Positions 53,048 through 63,493 are shown, counted from the stretch's first letter. The stretch is 64,000 nt of DNA from JAPPKS01 sp963667895 (GCA_965223985.1 OZ245030.1:3410001-3474000); one strand, 5' to 3'. Made by a program: numbers and translations. The notes: generated by a model from the sequence alone, not told the origin.

Positions 53048-55603
53048 ATGATGGAATTGAAAATGTATCAAAGCAGGGCGCTTGACGCTTTTAGCCAATG
53101 GCTGGATGCGCTTAAAACGGCAGAGGATGAATCAAACAGCAAGCGTAAGGTGCTTGAAGAAGCTGGACATCAAATTTCCGATGCGGACGCGAACTATCCT
53201 AGAACGGCGTGGGAACAGCTTAAGGAGAATGGAGGCGTTGCCGCTGGTGCGGTGAGCTACGTTGACCGCACCGACGAGGCAATTCGTCCAATTCCGCACA
53301 TCTGCTTCAAAGTGCCGACAGGCGGTGGCAAGACCCTACTTGCGGCTTCTGCGCTTGAACGTCTCAATCGGCAAACCGGATTGACATTGTGGGTTGTACC
53401 GACCAAGGCAATCTACACGCAAACTAAAGCCGCACTGTGGAATCGGGAACACCCATATCGTCAAACCTTGGAGCGCGCGAGCGCGGGCAGGGTCAAGATG
53501 TTGGAGAAGGACGACCAATTCAACCGTGACGACATCGGCAACTACCTATGCGTCATGCTGCTCATGTTGCCAGCAACCAATCGACAAAAGGGCAAAGAAT
53601 TTCTGCGCATGTTTCGGGATTCGGGACGTTATCCCAGCTTTTTCCCTGAAATAGACGATGTGTTTGGAGATACGCGCCTGCAAAACGAGCATCCCGATCT
53701 GGAGTGTCATTCCGAACGTGGTCCTGTCAAGCATAGCCTGTTTAACGTATTCAAAATATTATGCCCTGTCGTAGTTCTTGATGAGGCGCATAAAGCTTAC
53801 GGCTCAAAAAGCCGGGCTGCCAACGAAGAATTTGCGAGATCAATCACCCGCCTTGATCCCCGTCTGATTATCGAGCTCTCTGCGACGCCGAACCGCGGTA
53901 TCAGCAACCTGCTTGTTGACATAGACGGTCCAGATCTCAAGAAAGAGGAGATGATTAAGTTGCCGGTGCAGGTAACATCGTTTCCGAATGCGGAGTGGCA
54001 GTTGACGTTGAGTCAGGCGGTCGAAGAGTTAGATCGGCTTGATACCGAAGCCAAATCGCTTGAGAGCAATACAGGGCGTTACATCCGCCCAATCGCCGTT
54101 GTCCGTGTCGAAAACACGGGTAGAGATCAGATTGGTGGAGATAATATCCATGCTGAAGATGTGCGGCAATATCTCGAACACAATTTACATGTCCCCACGG
54201 ATGCGATTCGTGTGAAATCCGCCGAAAAGGATGAAATTGGCAAGGAAGATTTGCTCTCCGAGTTTTGCCCGGTGAAATGGATTATCACAAAATCGGCATT
54301 GATGGAAGGTTGGGATTGTCCTTTTGCATACCTGCTGGTAATGCTGGACAACACCCGGGCACAAAAGGCGATTACGCAGCTCATCGGCAGAGTAATGCGG
54401 CAACCGCACGCACAGCTCACCGGACGGGAATCGCTCGACCAGTGTTACGTCTATTGCCATAATGCAGCAGTTGGCGATGTCGTCAAGCAGGTGAAAAATG
54501 GTCTGGAAGAAGAGGGGCTCACTGGCTTGGGCGATGAAGTGCTAGGCACGGCAGGTGAGGGGCAAGCGGATGCCAGTCGGAAAACTGTTGAACGACGTAC
54601 GCAGTATTTAGGTGAAGATATCTTTCTACCGCTGGTGCTGCATTCAAATGGCGCGGAATGGATTCAACTTGACTATCAGCGTCATATTATTCCGCACATA
54701 GAATGGGCGACAGTCGCAGCGCCGGATCCTCGTACATCTGCACCCGCGGGTGTAAGGCGCCAAGCCGCAACGGTTCACCTCGACGATTTGCCGCCGGTTT
54801 ATCACGCCGACCAAGACCTTCACATTGACAAAACAGTTCGCGTATCCGACTTCGCGCGTCATCTTTCCGATATTGTTCCGAATCCGTGGCACGCTGCACG
54901 TATAGCACAGCAACTAATTGACCGCCTCAAACAGGGAGGCAAAACCGAAGAGGACATCTTTGACCGTCGTGCCTATCTTACACAAGTGCTGCGAGAACAT
55001 GTAAGAAACGAAGTGGAAGCGCAAGCGGAGCAAGTTTTTCAGGAGAAGTTGAGCGGTGGCGAAATTCGCTTTGATTTAGAGACTGGAAAACCCAATTACC
55101 GAATGGTATGCAATTATGAAATACATGTTGGAGACGATGATAGGCTCCTTACTAGAAAGAGCTATGAACCAATACAGTTAAGTCTGTTCGAACCAGTATT
55201 TGTAAGCCAATTCAATAAATTGGAAAATAGTTTTGCTCGTTATCTGGACGAACAGAAGGCGTTGAAATGGTGGCATCGTGTCGCAGCGCGTCAAAAGGGG
55301 GAATACTACCTGCAAGGATGGAAACAGGGACGCATATACCCTGACTTTGTCGCGCTGGCTAGTCGGGGGGATGATGAGCGACGTGTACTGATTTTTGATA
55401 CAAAAGGCGAACACCTAAGTGGAAACCAGGATACGGAGTACAAGAAGAAGGTACTGGAAACGCTCGAAGGGGCGTTCAATGCTGCAGGCACGATAAAGCT
55501 GATTGAAGGTACTACCGTAACGGGCGTATTTGAGTTGGTTTTCGAAAAGCACTTGGAGACCAACTTTAGAGAGATAACCCCACGCCTGACGGACGAGTTA
55601 TAA
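53048..55603 (+). CDS. Type III restriction-modification system restriction subunit (Res)
   Basis: An 851-residue superfamily 2 helicase-nuclease. Helicase motifs: Walker A FKVPTGGGKTLLAA, VVPTKAIYTQTKAAL, DEAH box VVLDEAHKAYGSK, LSATPNRG, and QLIGRVMRQP near the end of the helicase core. The C-terminal part carries the PD-(D/E)xK endonuclease signature (YPDFVAL, then LIFDTKGEHLSG). Res uses ATP to signal along DNA and cut when two unmodified sites face each other. Start ATG 53048 with agagg upstream. All parts look complete, so the pair is probably active. Confidence 0.92.
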   Translation: MMELKMYQSRALDAFSQWLDALKTAEDESNSKRKVLEEAGHQISDADANYPRTAWEQLKENGGVAAGAVSYVDRTDEAIRPIPHICFKVPTGGGKTLLAASALERLNRQTGLTLWVVPTKAIYTQTKAALWNREHPYRQTLERASAGRVKMLEKDDQFNRDDIGNYLCVMLLMLPATNRQKGKEFLRMFRDSGRYPSFFPEIDDVFGDTRLQNEHPDLECHSERGPVKHSLFNVFKILCPVVVLDEAHKAYGSKSRAANEEFARSITRLDPRLIIELSATPNRGISNLLVDIDGPDLKKEEMIKLPVQVTSFPNAEWQLTLSQAVEELDRLDTEAKSLESNTGRYIRPIAVVRVENTGRDQIGGDNIHAEDVRQYLEHNLHVPTDAIRVKSAEKDEIGKEDLLSEFCPVKWIITKSALMEGWDCPFAYLLVMLDNTRAQKAITQLIGRVMRQPHAQLTGRESLDQCYVYCHNAAVGDVVKQVKNGLEEEGLTGLGDEVLGTAGEGQADASRKTVERRTQYLGEDIFLPLVLHSNGAEWIQLDYQRHIIPHIEWATVAAPDPRTSAPAGVRRQAATVHLDDLPPVYHADQDLHIDKTVRVSDFARHLSDIVPNPWHAARIAQQLIDRLKQGGKTEEDIFDRRAYLTQVLREHVRNEVEAQAEQVFQEKLSGGEIRFDLETGKPNYRMVCNYEIHVGDDDRLLTRKSYEPIQLSLFEPVFVSQFNKLENSFARYLDEQKALKWWHRVAARQKGEYYLQGWKQGRIYPDFVALASRGDDERRVLIFDTKGEHLSGNQDTEYKKKVLETLEGAFNAAGTIKLIEGTTVTGVFELVFEKHLETNFREITPRLTDEL

Positions 55604-55738
55604 CTGTCGAATAGTTTTCGATATTGTCTCAATTGCCATCCATGTTTTGAGTCTGCTTTGGTAGCACCCCTGTCGGAAATGGCTCAGAATACCCTCCTTG
55701 CAGCCTTCGCTTGGACGGGAGAAATACTTTGTATCGTA

Positions 55739-56776
55739 TCAAAAGGGAATATCATCATCATTGTCATCAGAGTCAGAAACATGTGCGTGTGCATTTTGAT
55801 CTACTTCCGGTTCATCAGTGCCCAAAATTCTCTTGGCTCGACTCAATACATAGTCGTATGTCAGCACAGTCAAATTGTGATAGCTAGAATTCAAAATGCG
55901 GTACGCTTCTTTCTGCTCGTCATTCCAGCTATCTGAGCGACCAAAAATCAAAATACAGCGAGGCTTGATCGCTTTTGCTCCAATCCTTTCCAAGAATTTC
56001 ACGTTGTTGGCCTCAAGCTCAAGTTCGAAAATATAATTTATTGCTTGCGTTTCGGCTTTCGTTAAAGAAGAGGACTGCACATAATTTCCGTGGTCTTTAG
56101 CGTCTGCCCAAAATTGCAAATCACCTTGCGGCTTCTTTATCTCTACTATATCCAAAAAGCCGTCATACGTCTCCATTAAGTAATCCGGAATGTTTGCGAT
56201 GTCAATTTTTCGTTCGTCCAAAATCCGTACAAATTCGGTTCCCAACGCCCAAGCGTTGCGCTCAAACCATTTTTGCCACTCCTGCTCCGGCAAATTGTGG
56301 ACGAGCATGGATTCAAAATCATGAACAGCTTTAACCCGGGATCGGTTTTGTAGTCCTGCCAAAAGCTCGTCCGCGAGAAAGTCGTTTTTGGCGATGAAAT
56401 CCAGAACTTTCTGTTTCTCAGGAGTGTCAATTATTGCTTTCAAGTAATTAATGCTTTCGGCGTGAAACTTACCGTCAATTGGAATGTATTTATTGAAACC
56501 GTTTTTGAACGGCCCATAGTCATCCCAAAGAAATTCGAGCAAACCCTGAAATTCATCACCCGTTAACGTTAATCCGTTCTTTGCGTCTTTATTGTCGGGC
56601 GGAGCATCCGCGACATCACTTTTATTATATCGGGCTATTTTCAGTTGAATCTCCTCTACTTCAGGCGGTCGGTGACGGATTTTCCAGAAAGTTGCCCAAG
56701 TAGTTGTATTTTTCGTAACTCTGAGGCGGCGGTTTAAATACTCAATGCCATCCTTAGTAGTCTTATTTGTTTTCAT
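55739..56776 (-). CDS. Shedu-type immune nuclease (DUF4263 family)
   Basis: A 345-residue protein. The last 200 residues have the Shedu (SduA, DUF4263) nuclease pattern: EWQKWFERNAWALGTEFVRI, the acidic PDYLMETYDGFLDIVEIKKP holding Asp and Glu-x-Lys of a PD-(D/E)xK site, and AETQAINYIFELE. The N-terminal 150 residues are a helical sensor-like region. Shedu is a single-gene anti-phage defence system. It converges on res with 135 bp between stops. Start ATG 56776 follows ggaag. An acidic Asp-rich tail (DSDDNDDDIPF) ends the protein. Confidence 0.88.
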   Translation of the reverse strand: MKTNKTTKDGIEYLNRRLRVTKNTTTWATFWKIRHRPPEVEEIQLKIARYNKSDVADAPPDNKDAKNGLTLTGDEFQGLLEFLWDDYGPFKNGFNKYIPIDGKFHAESINYLKAIIDTPEKQKVLDFIAKNDFLADELLAGLQNRSRVKAVHDFESMLVHNLPEQEWQKWFERNAWALGTEFVRILDERKIDIANIPDYLMETYDGFLDIVEIKKPQGDLQFWADAKDHGNYVQSSSLTKAETQAINYIFELELEANNVKFLERIGAKAIKPRCILIFGRSDSWNDEQKEAYRILNSSYHNLTVLTYDYVLSRAKRILGTDEPEVDQNAHAHVSDSDDNDDDIPF

Positions 56777-57312
56777 ATAACTTCCAATCCAGCAAGTTAC
56801 AATGTTCAGTCAACTGGCGCCGCCCTGCGGCCGTGATCTAGAAGATTTGAGATGGGTAATCTAACAAATTCACGAAGATTGAAAATCCGTACCAGGACTA
56901 ACATGATTATTCATCGCCCATGTCAATTGTTAGCCAGCGGCTCTGCCGCTGCTTTACGAATTAAAACCAGTTAGATCTATTTTCAGTGAGTAGGATGAGT
57001 TGAACGACCTAACGAAAAAAACATACATCTCAAATAACTTGCGAACGTCAATTCCGCCTAAAATCTTCCAAAGTGTTCAACCGAAACTACAACTACCAAG
57101 TCGCCGAAATCGGGAATGCGATTTTTTATTGCAGACAACTCAATGACATCTAAGAGGATTGGCATATATTTACTATCTAGAAGTGCATATGAAAAGAAGA
57201 ATTACCTTTTAGCATGCTTCGAGGACTTTAAGCATCAGAGCCGGTGAGTTTGCGTAGATTACGTGACGGGATTCGTCTTCAGGTTGGTGTTTGTTGAGTC
57301 GTGGGTTTTGAA
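56777..57312. other. Intergenic region at the right edge of the defence island
   Basis: About 535 bp without a recognised gene. A GC-rich hairpin AGCGGC-TCT-GCCGCT lies at about 56937-56951. Frames on both strands are short and without known features. Confidence 0.35.
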
Positions 57313-57747
57313 CTAATCCTGTGGTACAAGAGTTAGGCGCAATGGGCTCCGTCGTTCCAATCGTTCTCGTTTTTTCATCAAGGTGCTGCTTTTGGATACC
57401 CAAGTTTTCAATTCCTTTCGCCAAGCTGCGAGTTGCTCTTGCGTGATTGTGTTGAGCCGCTCTATCAACTCGTCGGTGTTCGAGGAGTCCACCTTCCCTC
57501 CAAAAAGCCATGTCGATTCCCGAAACAATTTATCATACTCACGATCAAGTACGCGAAGTCTTGCCCAGTATTCATCCCATTCGAGCGGTTGGTTAAGACT
57601 GTGTTTAGTCATTCCAACGACCAGCGCGGCAAACGTTATGATTATGACTATCGATGGTAAGTGTTTCTTTAGGAAGTTAATCGTGCGGTTCTCCTGAGCG
57701 ATTGGCACGTTTCCAGTTCTCCCATTGACGCCAAGTCGGCGTCTCAC
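57313..57747 (-). CDS. Small single-pass membrane protein of unknown function
   Basis: A 144-residue protein with one hydrophobic helix near residue 32-46 (LPSIVIIITFAALVVG), followed by a charged helical domain (WARLRVLDREYDKLFRESTW; TITQEQLAAWRKELKTWV). Start is GTG 57747; the N-terminal 25 residues are basic, fitting N-in orientation. It lies 16 bp downstream of the hydroxypyruvate isomerase-like gene on the same strand and may be co-transcribed. No family is recognised. Confidence 0.5.
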   Translation of the reverse strand: MRRRLGVNGRTGNVPIAQENRTINFLKKHLPSIVIIITFAALVVGMTKHSLNQPLEWDEYWARLRVLDREYDKLFRESTWLFGGKVDSSNTDELIERLNTITQEQLAAWRKELKTWVSKSSTLMKKRERLERRSPLRLTLVPQD

Positions 57748-57763
57748 ACGGCATTCTATTCCA

Positions 57764-58543
57764 TCACGAAAAGATGTCGCGAAAGCGAGTCATCGCCTCA
57801 ATGTCGTCGCCTTTTGGAAAAGCTTCCAAGCCGATAACCCCATTATAGTTTAACTCTCGCAAGACGCGGACAATGCCTGGATAGTTCATCTCGCCGGTAC
57901 CCGGCTCGTGGCGCCCGGGCACATCAGCTACGTGCAGATTGCCGATGTAATCGTAATAGTCCCGAACGGTCTGGATGACGTTGCCCTGCTGAATCTGCAT
58001 GTGATAGAGATCGCAAAGCAGTTTGATACGCGGACTTCCAACTTCGTCTAGTAAATTCGTGACATCCGCTGTATTCGGGAAGGGATACCCGGCGTGATCG
58101 ACCTTTATGTTCAGTTGCTCCACGTGGTACACGGTATCGTGCTTCTCTGCGAGTTCCGCCACTTGGCAGAGTGTTTTGTAGGCGGTAATCCACATCGTAG
58201 CCGGATGCGCTGCAATGGGATGCACAACGTTGCCGCTTTCGCCAAATTCGCCGGTCAGAAGGCACAGGTTCCGGCAGTTCACCCTTCCAGCTAGGTCGAG
58301 GCACTTCTCAACCCCGCCCATAAACAACTCGACCCCATCGGGATGCACCATACTCCCACCCATTGACCCCGGAATGGCGTTGACCTCAATATTGGGATCA
58401 GCGCCGATTCTATCAATAGCGCTTTCGTCTGAACCCCAGAAATCAACGAGAAAGCCTGCCTGGGCAATCTCTCTAACACGCTGTTCAAATGGCAAATTTT
58501 GCAGGACCGTACCTGCAGACACAGATAGACGATACATGGGCAA
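57764..58543 (-). CDS. Hydroxypyruvate isomerase-like TIM-barrel protein
   Basis: A 259-residue protein of the xylose isomerase-like superfamily. The pattern (LPFEQRVREIAQAGFLVDFW, HVEQLNIKVDHAGYPF, LLCDLYHMQIQQGNV, GNLHVADVPGRHEPGTGEMN, GVIGLEAFPKGD) matches hydroxypyruvate isomerases (Hyi/OtnI family), which interconvert hydroxypyruvate and tartronate semialdehyde. The metal residues Glu, Asp, His and Glu are in place. Start ATG 58543, or ATG 58537 two codons in, with ggagttg upstream. Possible link to glyoxylate or sugar-acid breakdown; related family members have other substrates. Confidence 0.82.
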   Translation of the reverse strand: MPMYRLSVSAGTVLQNLPFEQRVREIAQAGFLVDFWGSDESAIDRIGADPNIEVNAIPGSMGGSMVHPDGVELFMGGVEKCLDLAGRVNCRNLCLLTGEFGESGNVVHPIAAHPATMWITAYKTLCQVAELAEKHDTVYHVEQLNIKVDHAGYPFPNTADVTNLLDEVGSPRIKLLCDLYHMQIQQGNVIQTVRDYYDYIGNLHVADVPGRHEPGTGEMNYPGIVRVLRELNYNGVIGLEAFPKGDDIEAMTRFRDIFS

Positions 58544-59083
58544 CTCCTTTTGGACTTTGGAAGGTTTATTAGGATGCCAGCAACTTGAACCTGCGTGTCA
58601 CCCCCGTCTAACCCGACAAATCGCTGGCAAAGCGAATCATGTCATTATAGCACGGTTTCTGTGGGCTTTGTCAACCGATTTTGACCGCTACATCTACCCC
58701 TGTTTTCAAGGATTGAGCGTTGGCGGGGTTTGAAAAATAACGTCTGCCACCAACGTAGAACGCGCAGCCTTGAACGACGAGTTACATTATAACAACTCTC
58801 TCATTCCCATTGACTGGAAGTCCGATGAAAACCGTAGAGCAAAGCCTACTCAACTACCATCAAACTTGAAACCAGTAAGGGCTCTGTTTTAGCTGAATGT
58901 AAATTGTGTTTAGCGGGTATTATGTGGTATCATCCTAGCCGAGTTACAAGGTTTGGCTGCCAGATGCCACTGGACTTCAACCGATTGAGTTGACTCTATC
59001 TACGTTGCAAGCTGGGAAAAGCACTCGCTTGTCCGCATGAAGTATACACTCCGGATTTCACCCAAATGCGCAAGGAGGAAAGG
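58544..59083. other. Intergenic region before the RsbU cluster
   Basis: About 540 bp between divergent genes with no recognised gene. It must contain promoters for both directions, but no -35/-10 pair with good spacing stood out. Confidence 0.35.
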
Positions 59084-60883
59084 ATGCAACCTGATTCTGC
59101 CGAAGAGACCATACAACGGCTAACGTTTAGTCTGTCAGAGCTTGAGCAGCTCGGTGAGACAATCCTTTCTGGCGGAGCCAACTTTAATGTGTCGAGCAAA
59201 ACGTATCTGCGGGTGATTCTTGGGACATTAGGGGCGACCAAAGGCGCGATTTTATCCTTCGATCCGGGGGAGAGCCATTTAACGATTGAAGCGGCGATTA
59301 ACCTCAATAATGAATCAATTGTTATTCCAGTGACTCCCGATGAGGTGCCCACCATTCTTCAATCCTCAATAGTTGAGATTTCTCAGCCACCCGACCAACT
59401 CAAGCCATTCTTGAACAGAATCCAGCCGCAACTACAAACCCTTAGCACCCACCTCTGGGCGCCACTCAAAATTCGTGACGAATTTCTGGGTGTCGTCAGT
59501 CTTGGTCCATTTCTGTCCGGAGTGCGAATAGAAGCGTGGATGCGAGGCGTGTTAAGCGTATTAGCCAACCAAACCTCAATTGCAATTGCATATTCACGTT
59601 TGATGGATGAGATGCGCGCTGACAAGTTTCATCTCTTTCTCCTTTCTGATATTACGACCCAGATGTATAAACAGTTGGACACAGAGCGTCTGGAGGAGGA
59701 AATAGTGAGTCATGCCGTCACGCTATTGGACGCCAATGGGGGTTACCTACTGCTCATCGATCCTTTTAGTCAGCGACTTGAGATAAAAAGCCACCTTAAC
59801 CTTAATCCAGCTCTCGACTCCAACCTGCAGGCGATTACAAACGCAATGGATTTGCCATCCACACAATCCATGATTAGTGAGGTTGGAACCGATGGGAAAA
59901 CGCTGATGATCACTGATGAAAAAGCGGTTGCACCGTTCGGCAAGGCGAATCTGATAGCAACTCCGATTTTTGGGCGAGAGGAGATATTGGGAGTTCTCAT
60001 TGTGTCCGACAAGGAGGGGCGTGGCGGCATTTCACGGGACCTCCACTCTGAGGACAGAATTTTGCTTGAAGCCTTTGCCAACCAAGCGGGGGTGATTATC
60101 GAAAATGCCCGCCTTTACCAAGAAGCGCTTGAGCGGCGCCGGCTGCAAGCAGAAATGGAAGAGGCAGAAATAATCCAGAGAAACCTTCTCCCAGATGCAC
60201 CACCTGAAATCCCCGGTTATGAACTGGCAGGGATATCTATACCTCGAGGGGACGTTGGCGGAGATTACTATGATTTTATTCGGGAGCCCAATGGGTGTTG
60301 GGGTCTTGCAATTGCCGATGTGTCTGGCAAAGGCATGCAGGCTGCCCTGCTGATGGCAACGCTGCGAGCCGGCTTGCTCTCAGAGGTGGCACGGCGGAAA
60401 GATTTGCCGAGCATGGCGATTACCCTGAATTCACTGCTTTATGAGAGCAGCACAATCGGAAAATTCGCAACATTCTTCTACGCGCAGTTACATCCAGAAA
60501 CCGGAGAATTGACTTTCATCAATGCCGGACACAACCATCCCGTGGTAGTTCGGAGAGATGGGAGTTTAGAACAGCTAGAAGTCGGTGGGGTGATGTTAGG
60601 GATGTTTCCCGACGATATGATCGAACAGGTTTCGACGTTCAACCAGCAGACGATTAAACTTGACAGCGGCGATATCGTCTTGTTTTATACCGACGGTGTG
60701 ACTGAGACATTGAACATCAACAATGAACTCTATGGAGAGAATCGGTTGGAACACCTTGCGAGTCAGGTGCATCGCCGAGATGCAAAGGAGATTTGCGATA
60801 CAATACACAATGCCGTCTTGGAATTCCAAGGTGAAGCCCAGCAGTTTGACGATCTAACGCTGATGGTTCTTAAGAAAACGTAA
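59084..60883 (+). CDS. GAF-domain PP2C-type phosphatase (RsbU-like), copy 1
   Basis: A 599-residue partner-switching phosphatase. Two GAF-like sensory domains (about 20-180 and 200-350) are followed by a coiled linker (LYQEALERRRLQAEMEEAEI) and a SpoIIE/PP2C domain with GGDYYDFI, IADVSGKGMQAALLMA, NAGHNHPVVVR and LFYTDGVTETL, holding the metal-binding Asp residues. RsbU-type enzymes dephosphorylate STAS-domain anti-anti-sigma factors. The STAS gene follows 229 bp downstream. ATG 59084 is chosen because aaggagga precedes it and the paralogue at 61593 starts with the same residues (MQPxSAEETI). Cytoplasmic. Confidence 0.9.
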   Translation: MQPDSAEETIQRLTFSLSELEQLGETILSGGANFNVSSKTYLRVILGTLGATKGAILSFDPGESHLTIEAAINLNNESIVIPVTPDEVPTILQSSIVEISQPPDQLKPFLNRIQPQLQTLSTHLWAPLKIRDEFLGVVSLGPFLSGVRIEAWMRGVLSVLANQTSIAIAYSRLMDEMRADKFHLFLLSDITTQMYKQLDTERLEEEIVSHAVTLLDANGGYLLLIDPFSQRLEIKSHLNLNPALDSNLQAITNAMDLPSTQSMISEVGTDGKTLMITDEKAVAPFGKANLIATPIFGREEILGVLIVSDKEGRGGISRDLHSEDRILLEAFANQAGVIIENARLYQEALERRRLQAEMEEAEIIQRNLLPDAPPEIPGYELAGISIPRGDVGGDYYDFIREPNGCWGLAIADVSGKGMQAALLMATLRAGLLSEVARRKDLPSMAITLNSLLYESSTIGKFATFFYAQLHPETGELTFINAGHNHPVVVRRDGSLEQLEVGGVMLGMFPDDMIEQVSTFNQQTIKLDSGDIVLFYTDGVTETLNINNELYGENRLEHLASQVHRRDAKEICDTIHNAVLEFQGEAQQFDDLTLMVLKKT

Positions 60884-61112
60884 TCGCCATGAATCCGCGA
60901 CAAATGGCACAAAGTGTACTGTAAGAACGCTGGGAACTTGACAAAAGGCTGTATATCAATTAAAATAGTGTAAGTCAATGTTTTATGATAAGCGCTAGGT
61001 GATTTGACTAACAACACGCGACAGTTAGCGTGTGCCCTCCCGTCACATACCGGCATCGCTTAAACAGCATGATTCCCAATAGATAAGGAATACACTTCAG
61101 GAGGAAATACTA

Positions 61113-61463
61113 ATGAAAATAAATGTTCGTCATCGTGATAATGTCATCATTTTAAAGCCGAATGGTAAAATCATTGGAAGCGCTGTAAGCGATCTCAGAA
61201 AGACAATCGATGAGCAACTTGCAAGCGTTTCTGTGTCCCCCAAATTTCTGATAGATTTTGCTGATGTTTCAATGCTTGATAGTTCGGGACTTGGAACGCT
61301 TATGGGGACACATGTATCTGTTGCGCATAATAAGGGGCGGATTGCTGTCATCAACGTTGGTGCGAACATCAAGAACCTTATTGTGAGAAGTCGTCTAATC
61401 AGCGTCTTTGAACACTTTGACAGTGAAGATGAAGCGATTACATCGCTTACATCGGACGTATAG
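61113..61463 (+). CDS. STAS-domain anti-anti-sigma factor (SpoIIAA/RsbV-like)
   Basis: A 116-residue STAS protein. The phosphorylation-site loop FADVSMLDSSGLGTLMG contains the conserved Asp-Ser-Ser-Gly. In partner switching the unphosphorylated form binds an anti-sigma kinase and frees its target; RsbU-type phosphatases remove the phosphate. It lies between two such phosphatases. No RsbW-like kinase is in this window. ATG 61113 follows aggagga. Confidence 0.93.
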   Translation: MKINVRHRDNVIILKPNGKIIGSAVSDLRKTIDEQLASVSVSPKFLIDFADVSMLDSSGLGTLMGTHVSVAHNKGRIAVINVGANIKNLIVRSRLISVFEHFDSEDEAITSLTSDV

Positions 61464-61592
61464 TTGCTCCTATGGGAAACGTGAAGGGACAGATAATACG
61501 AAAGTTTACGGAAACTCTGAAGGCATCTTAAGAAGGTTAAAGTTGGCTTCTTTTGCACATCCAATCTGCCTGAATAGAATGGAGATGCTAAG

Positions 61593-63404
61593 ATGCAACC
61601 TGCTTCTGCTGAAGAAACCATAAGACGATTAGTTCTCAGTCTGTCTGAGCTTGAACATCTCGGCGAGACCATCGTTTCCGGGCAGGCCAATTTTAGCGCC
61701 TCGAGTCAAGCATATCTGCGGATAGTCCTTGAAACGCTCTGTGTGACTAAAGGGGCAATTCTACTTTTCCACCCGGCAACCAGCCAACTAGGCATCGAAT
61801 CGTCAGTCAATGTCGAGGATGAATCACTCGTAATTTCGATTCTTCCCGATGAGATTGCCGACGCGATTCAGTCCCCCGTGCTCGATCTCTCAGATCCGCC
61901 CCCCGCCTTAAAGCCGTTCTTTGATAACATTCGACCTCAGTTGGATTTCCTCAGCGCACACCTTTGGGCTCCCTTAAAAATTGGCGACGATTTTTTCGGC
62001 GTTCTCAGTCTAGGTCCAACTCCCAACCGCATTGAGATGGCATCCTGGAATCGAGAACTTGTAGCTGTGCTAGCCGACTTTGTGTCAAGAGAGATTGCGC
62101 ATTCACGAGTGTTGGAAGAGATGAGAACTGCCAAGTTTCGGCTCTTTCTGCTATCCGATATCACTGCCCAGATGAGCAAGTTGTTGGACACGGCGAGTCT
62201 TGAGAGTGAGGTAGTGCACCACGCTGTCAGTCTATTGGATGCCCGTGGTGGTTGTTTCCTGCTTTTGGATTCGATGAGTCAACTCCTTGAAATGAAAAGT
62301 AGTTTCACTATGGAGGTAGAGTCCAGTCCTGAATTGGAAGACCTTAAGATTTCCCTTCAGGGCAATGGACCCGCTCATCCCGCGATTTCGCTGCTACGCG
62401 AAGTGGCACTACATGGCAAAACGCTCATTCGGAACGGTGCAAAAGAAGCCGAATTTTTCGGTGGAAAGAATCTCATGGTCGTTCCAATTTTTGGACGTGA
62501 GATCCTGGGTGTGTTGCTTGTTTATGATAAGGAGGAGAAGGATAGGATTACTGTGGATTTTATGCCTAGGGATGGAATATTGCTGGAAGCCTTCGCCAAT
62601 CAGGCAGGAGTCGTCATAGAAAATGCACGGCTGTATCAAGAAGCTCTCGAACGACGCCGATTACAAACAGAAATCGACGAAGCGTCAAAAATACAGAAAA
62701 ATCTGATTCCATCCGAATCACCGGAAATCCCTGGCTACGAGGTCATCGGATTAAGTGTTCCCCATCACGATGAAGTTGGGGGAGATTATTACGATTATAT
62801 TCAAGAACGGGACGGAACAGGGGGTTTTGCAGTCGCTGATGTTTGTGGCAAAGGCATGCAAGCTGCGCTGCTTATGGCGATGCTTCGGATGGGGTTACGC
62901 GCAGAAGTAGCGAGACACAAAGATTTGCGGACAATGGCAACAGCTCTCAATTCTCTACTTTATGAAGGGAGCACAACTGACACCTATGCAACCCTTGTTT
63001 ACGCGAAGTTGGATCCAGAAAAGGGCGTACTGACCTCAATCAATGCAGGACACAACCTTGCGCTGGTTGTTCGACGTGACGGCAGTGTAAAGCGCCTGGA
63101 GAAAGGCGGTCTAGTTTTGGGTATGTATCCGGATGACATGCTTCGTCAGATTGTAGAATTTGAACACGAAACAACCTTACTGTCTAGTGGGGACACGGTT
63201 TTGTTCTACACTGACGGGGTGACTGAAACTTTGAATATCGACAATGAAATGTATGGAGAAGCGCGCCTGGTTGAACTGGTAAAGGCGCGACGAGGTGCAA
63301 CTGCCGCCGAGATTTGCTCGGCAGTTTACGGTGCTGTGCTAGAGTTCCAAGGGGAAGCCAATCCATTCGATGATTTGACACTGATGGTACTCAAGAGAAA
63401 GTGA
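61593..63404 (+). CDS. GAF-domain PP2C-type phosphatase (RsbU-like), copy 2
   Basis: A 603-residue paralogue of the protein at 59084 with the same order: two GAF-like domains, linker (LYQEALERRRLQTEIDEASK), and PP2C domain with GGDYYDYI, VADVCGKGMQAALLMA, NAGHNLALVVR and LFYTDGVTETL. GKGMQAALLMA and YTDGVTE are nearly identical between the copies while the GAF parts diverge more, so each probably senses a different signal but may act on the same STAS partner. ATG 61593 with ggaga upstream. The next gene, a membrane sensor, follows at 63494. Confidence 0.9.
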   Translation: MQPASAEETIRRLVLSLSELEHLGETIVSGQANFSASSQAYLRIVLETLCVTKGAILLFHPATSQLGIESSVNVEDESLVISILPDEIADAIQSPVLDLSDPPPALKPFFDNIRPQLDFLSAHLWAPLKIGDDFFGVLSLGPTPNRIEMASWNRELVAVLADFVSREIAHSRVLEEMRTAKFRLFLLSDITAQMSKLLDTASLESEVVHHAVSLLDARGGCFLLLDSMSQLLEMKSSFTMEVESSPELEDLKISLQGNGPAHPAISLLREVALHGKTLIRNGAKEAEFFGGKNLMVVPIFGREILGVLLVYDKEEKDRITVDFMPRDGILLEAFANQAGVVIENARLYQEALERRRLQTEIDEASKIQKNLIPSESPEIPGYEVIGLSVPHHDEVGGDYYDYIQERDGTGGFAVADVCGKGMQAALLMAMLRMGLRAEVARHKDLRTMATALNSLLYEGSTTDTYATLVYAKLDPEKGVLTSINAGHNLALVVRRDGSVKRLEKGGLVLGMYPDDMLRQIVEFEHETTLLSSGDTVLFYTDGVTETLNIDNEMYGEARLVELVKARRGATAAEICSAVYGAVLEFQGEANPFDDLTLMVLKRK

Positions 63405-63493
63405 CGTTCAGAGTTCGGAGGCTCATTCAGGAGTGCCACACACTTGTAAATTGACGGTTTTTGCAATGGTGTCTACTCAATGCGGAGGTCATT

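Noticed and set aside
51345..55603. BREX or DISARM system around the methyltransferase and helicase
   Set aside because: No PglZ, BrxC or DrmABC genes; motif order and adjacency fit an ordinary type III Mod/Res pair.
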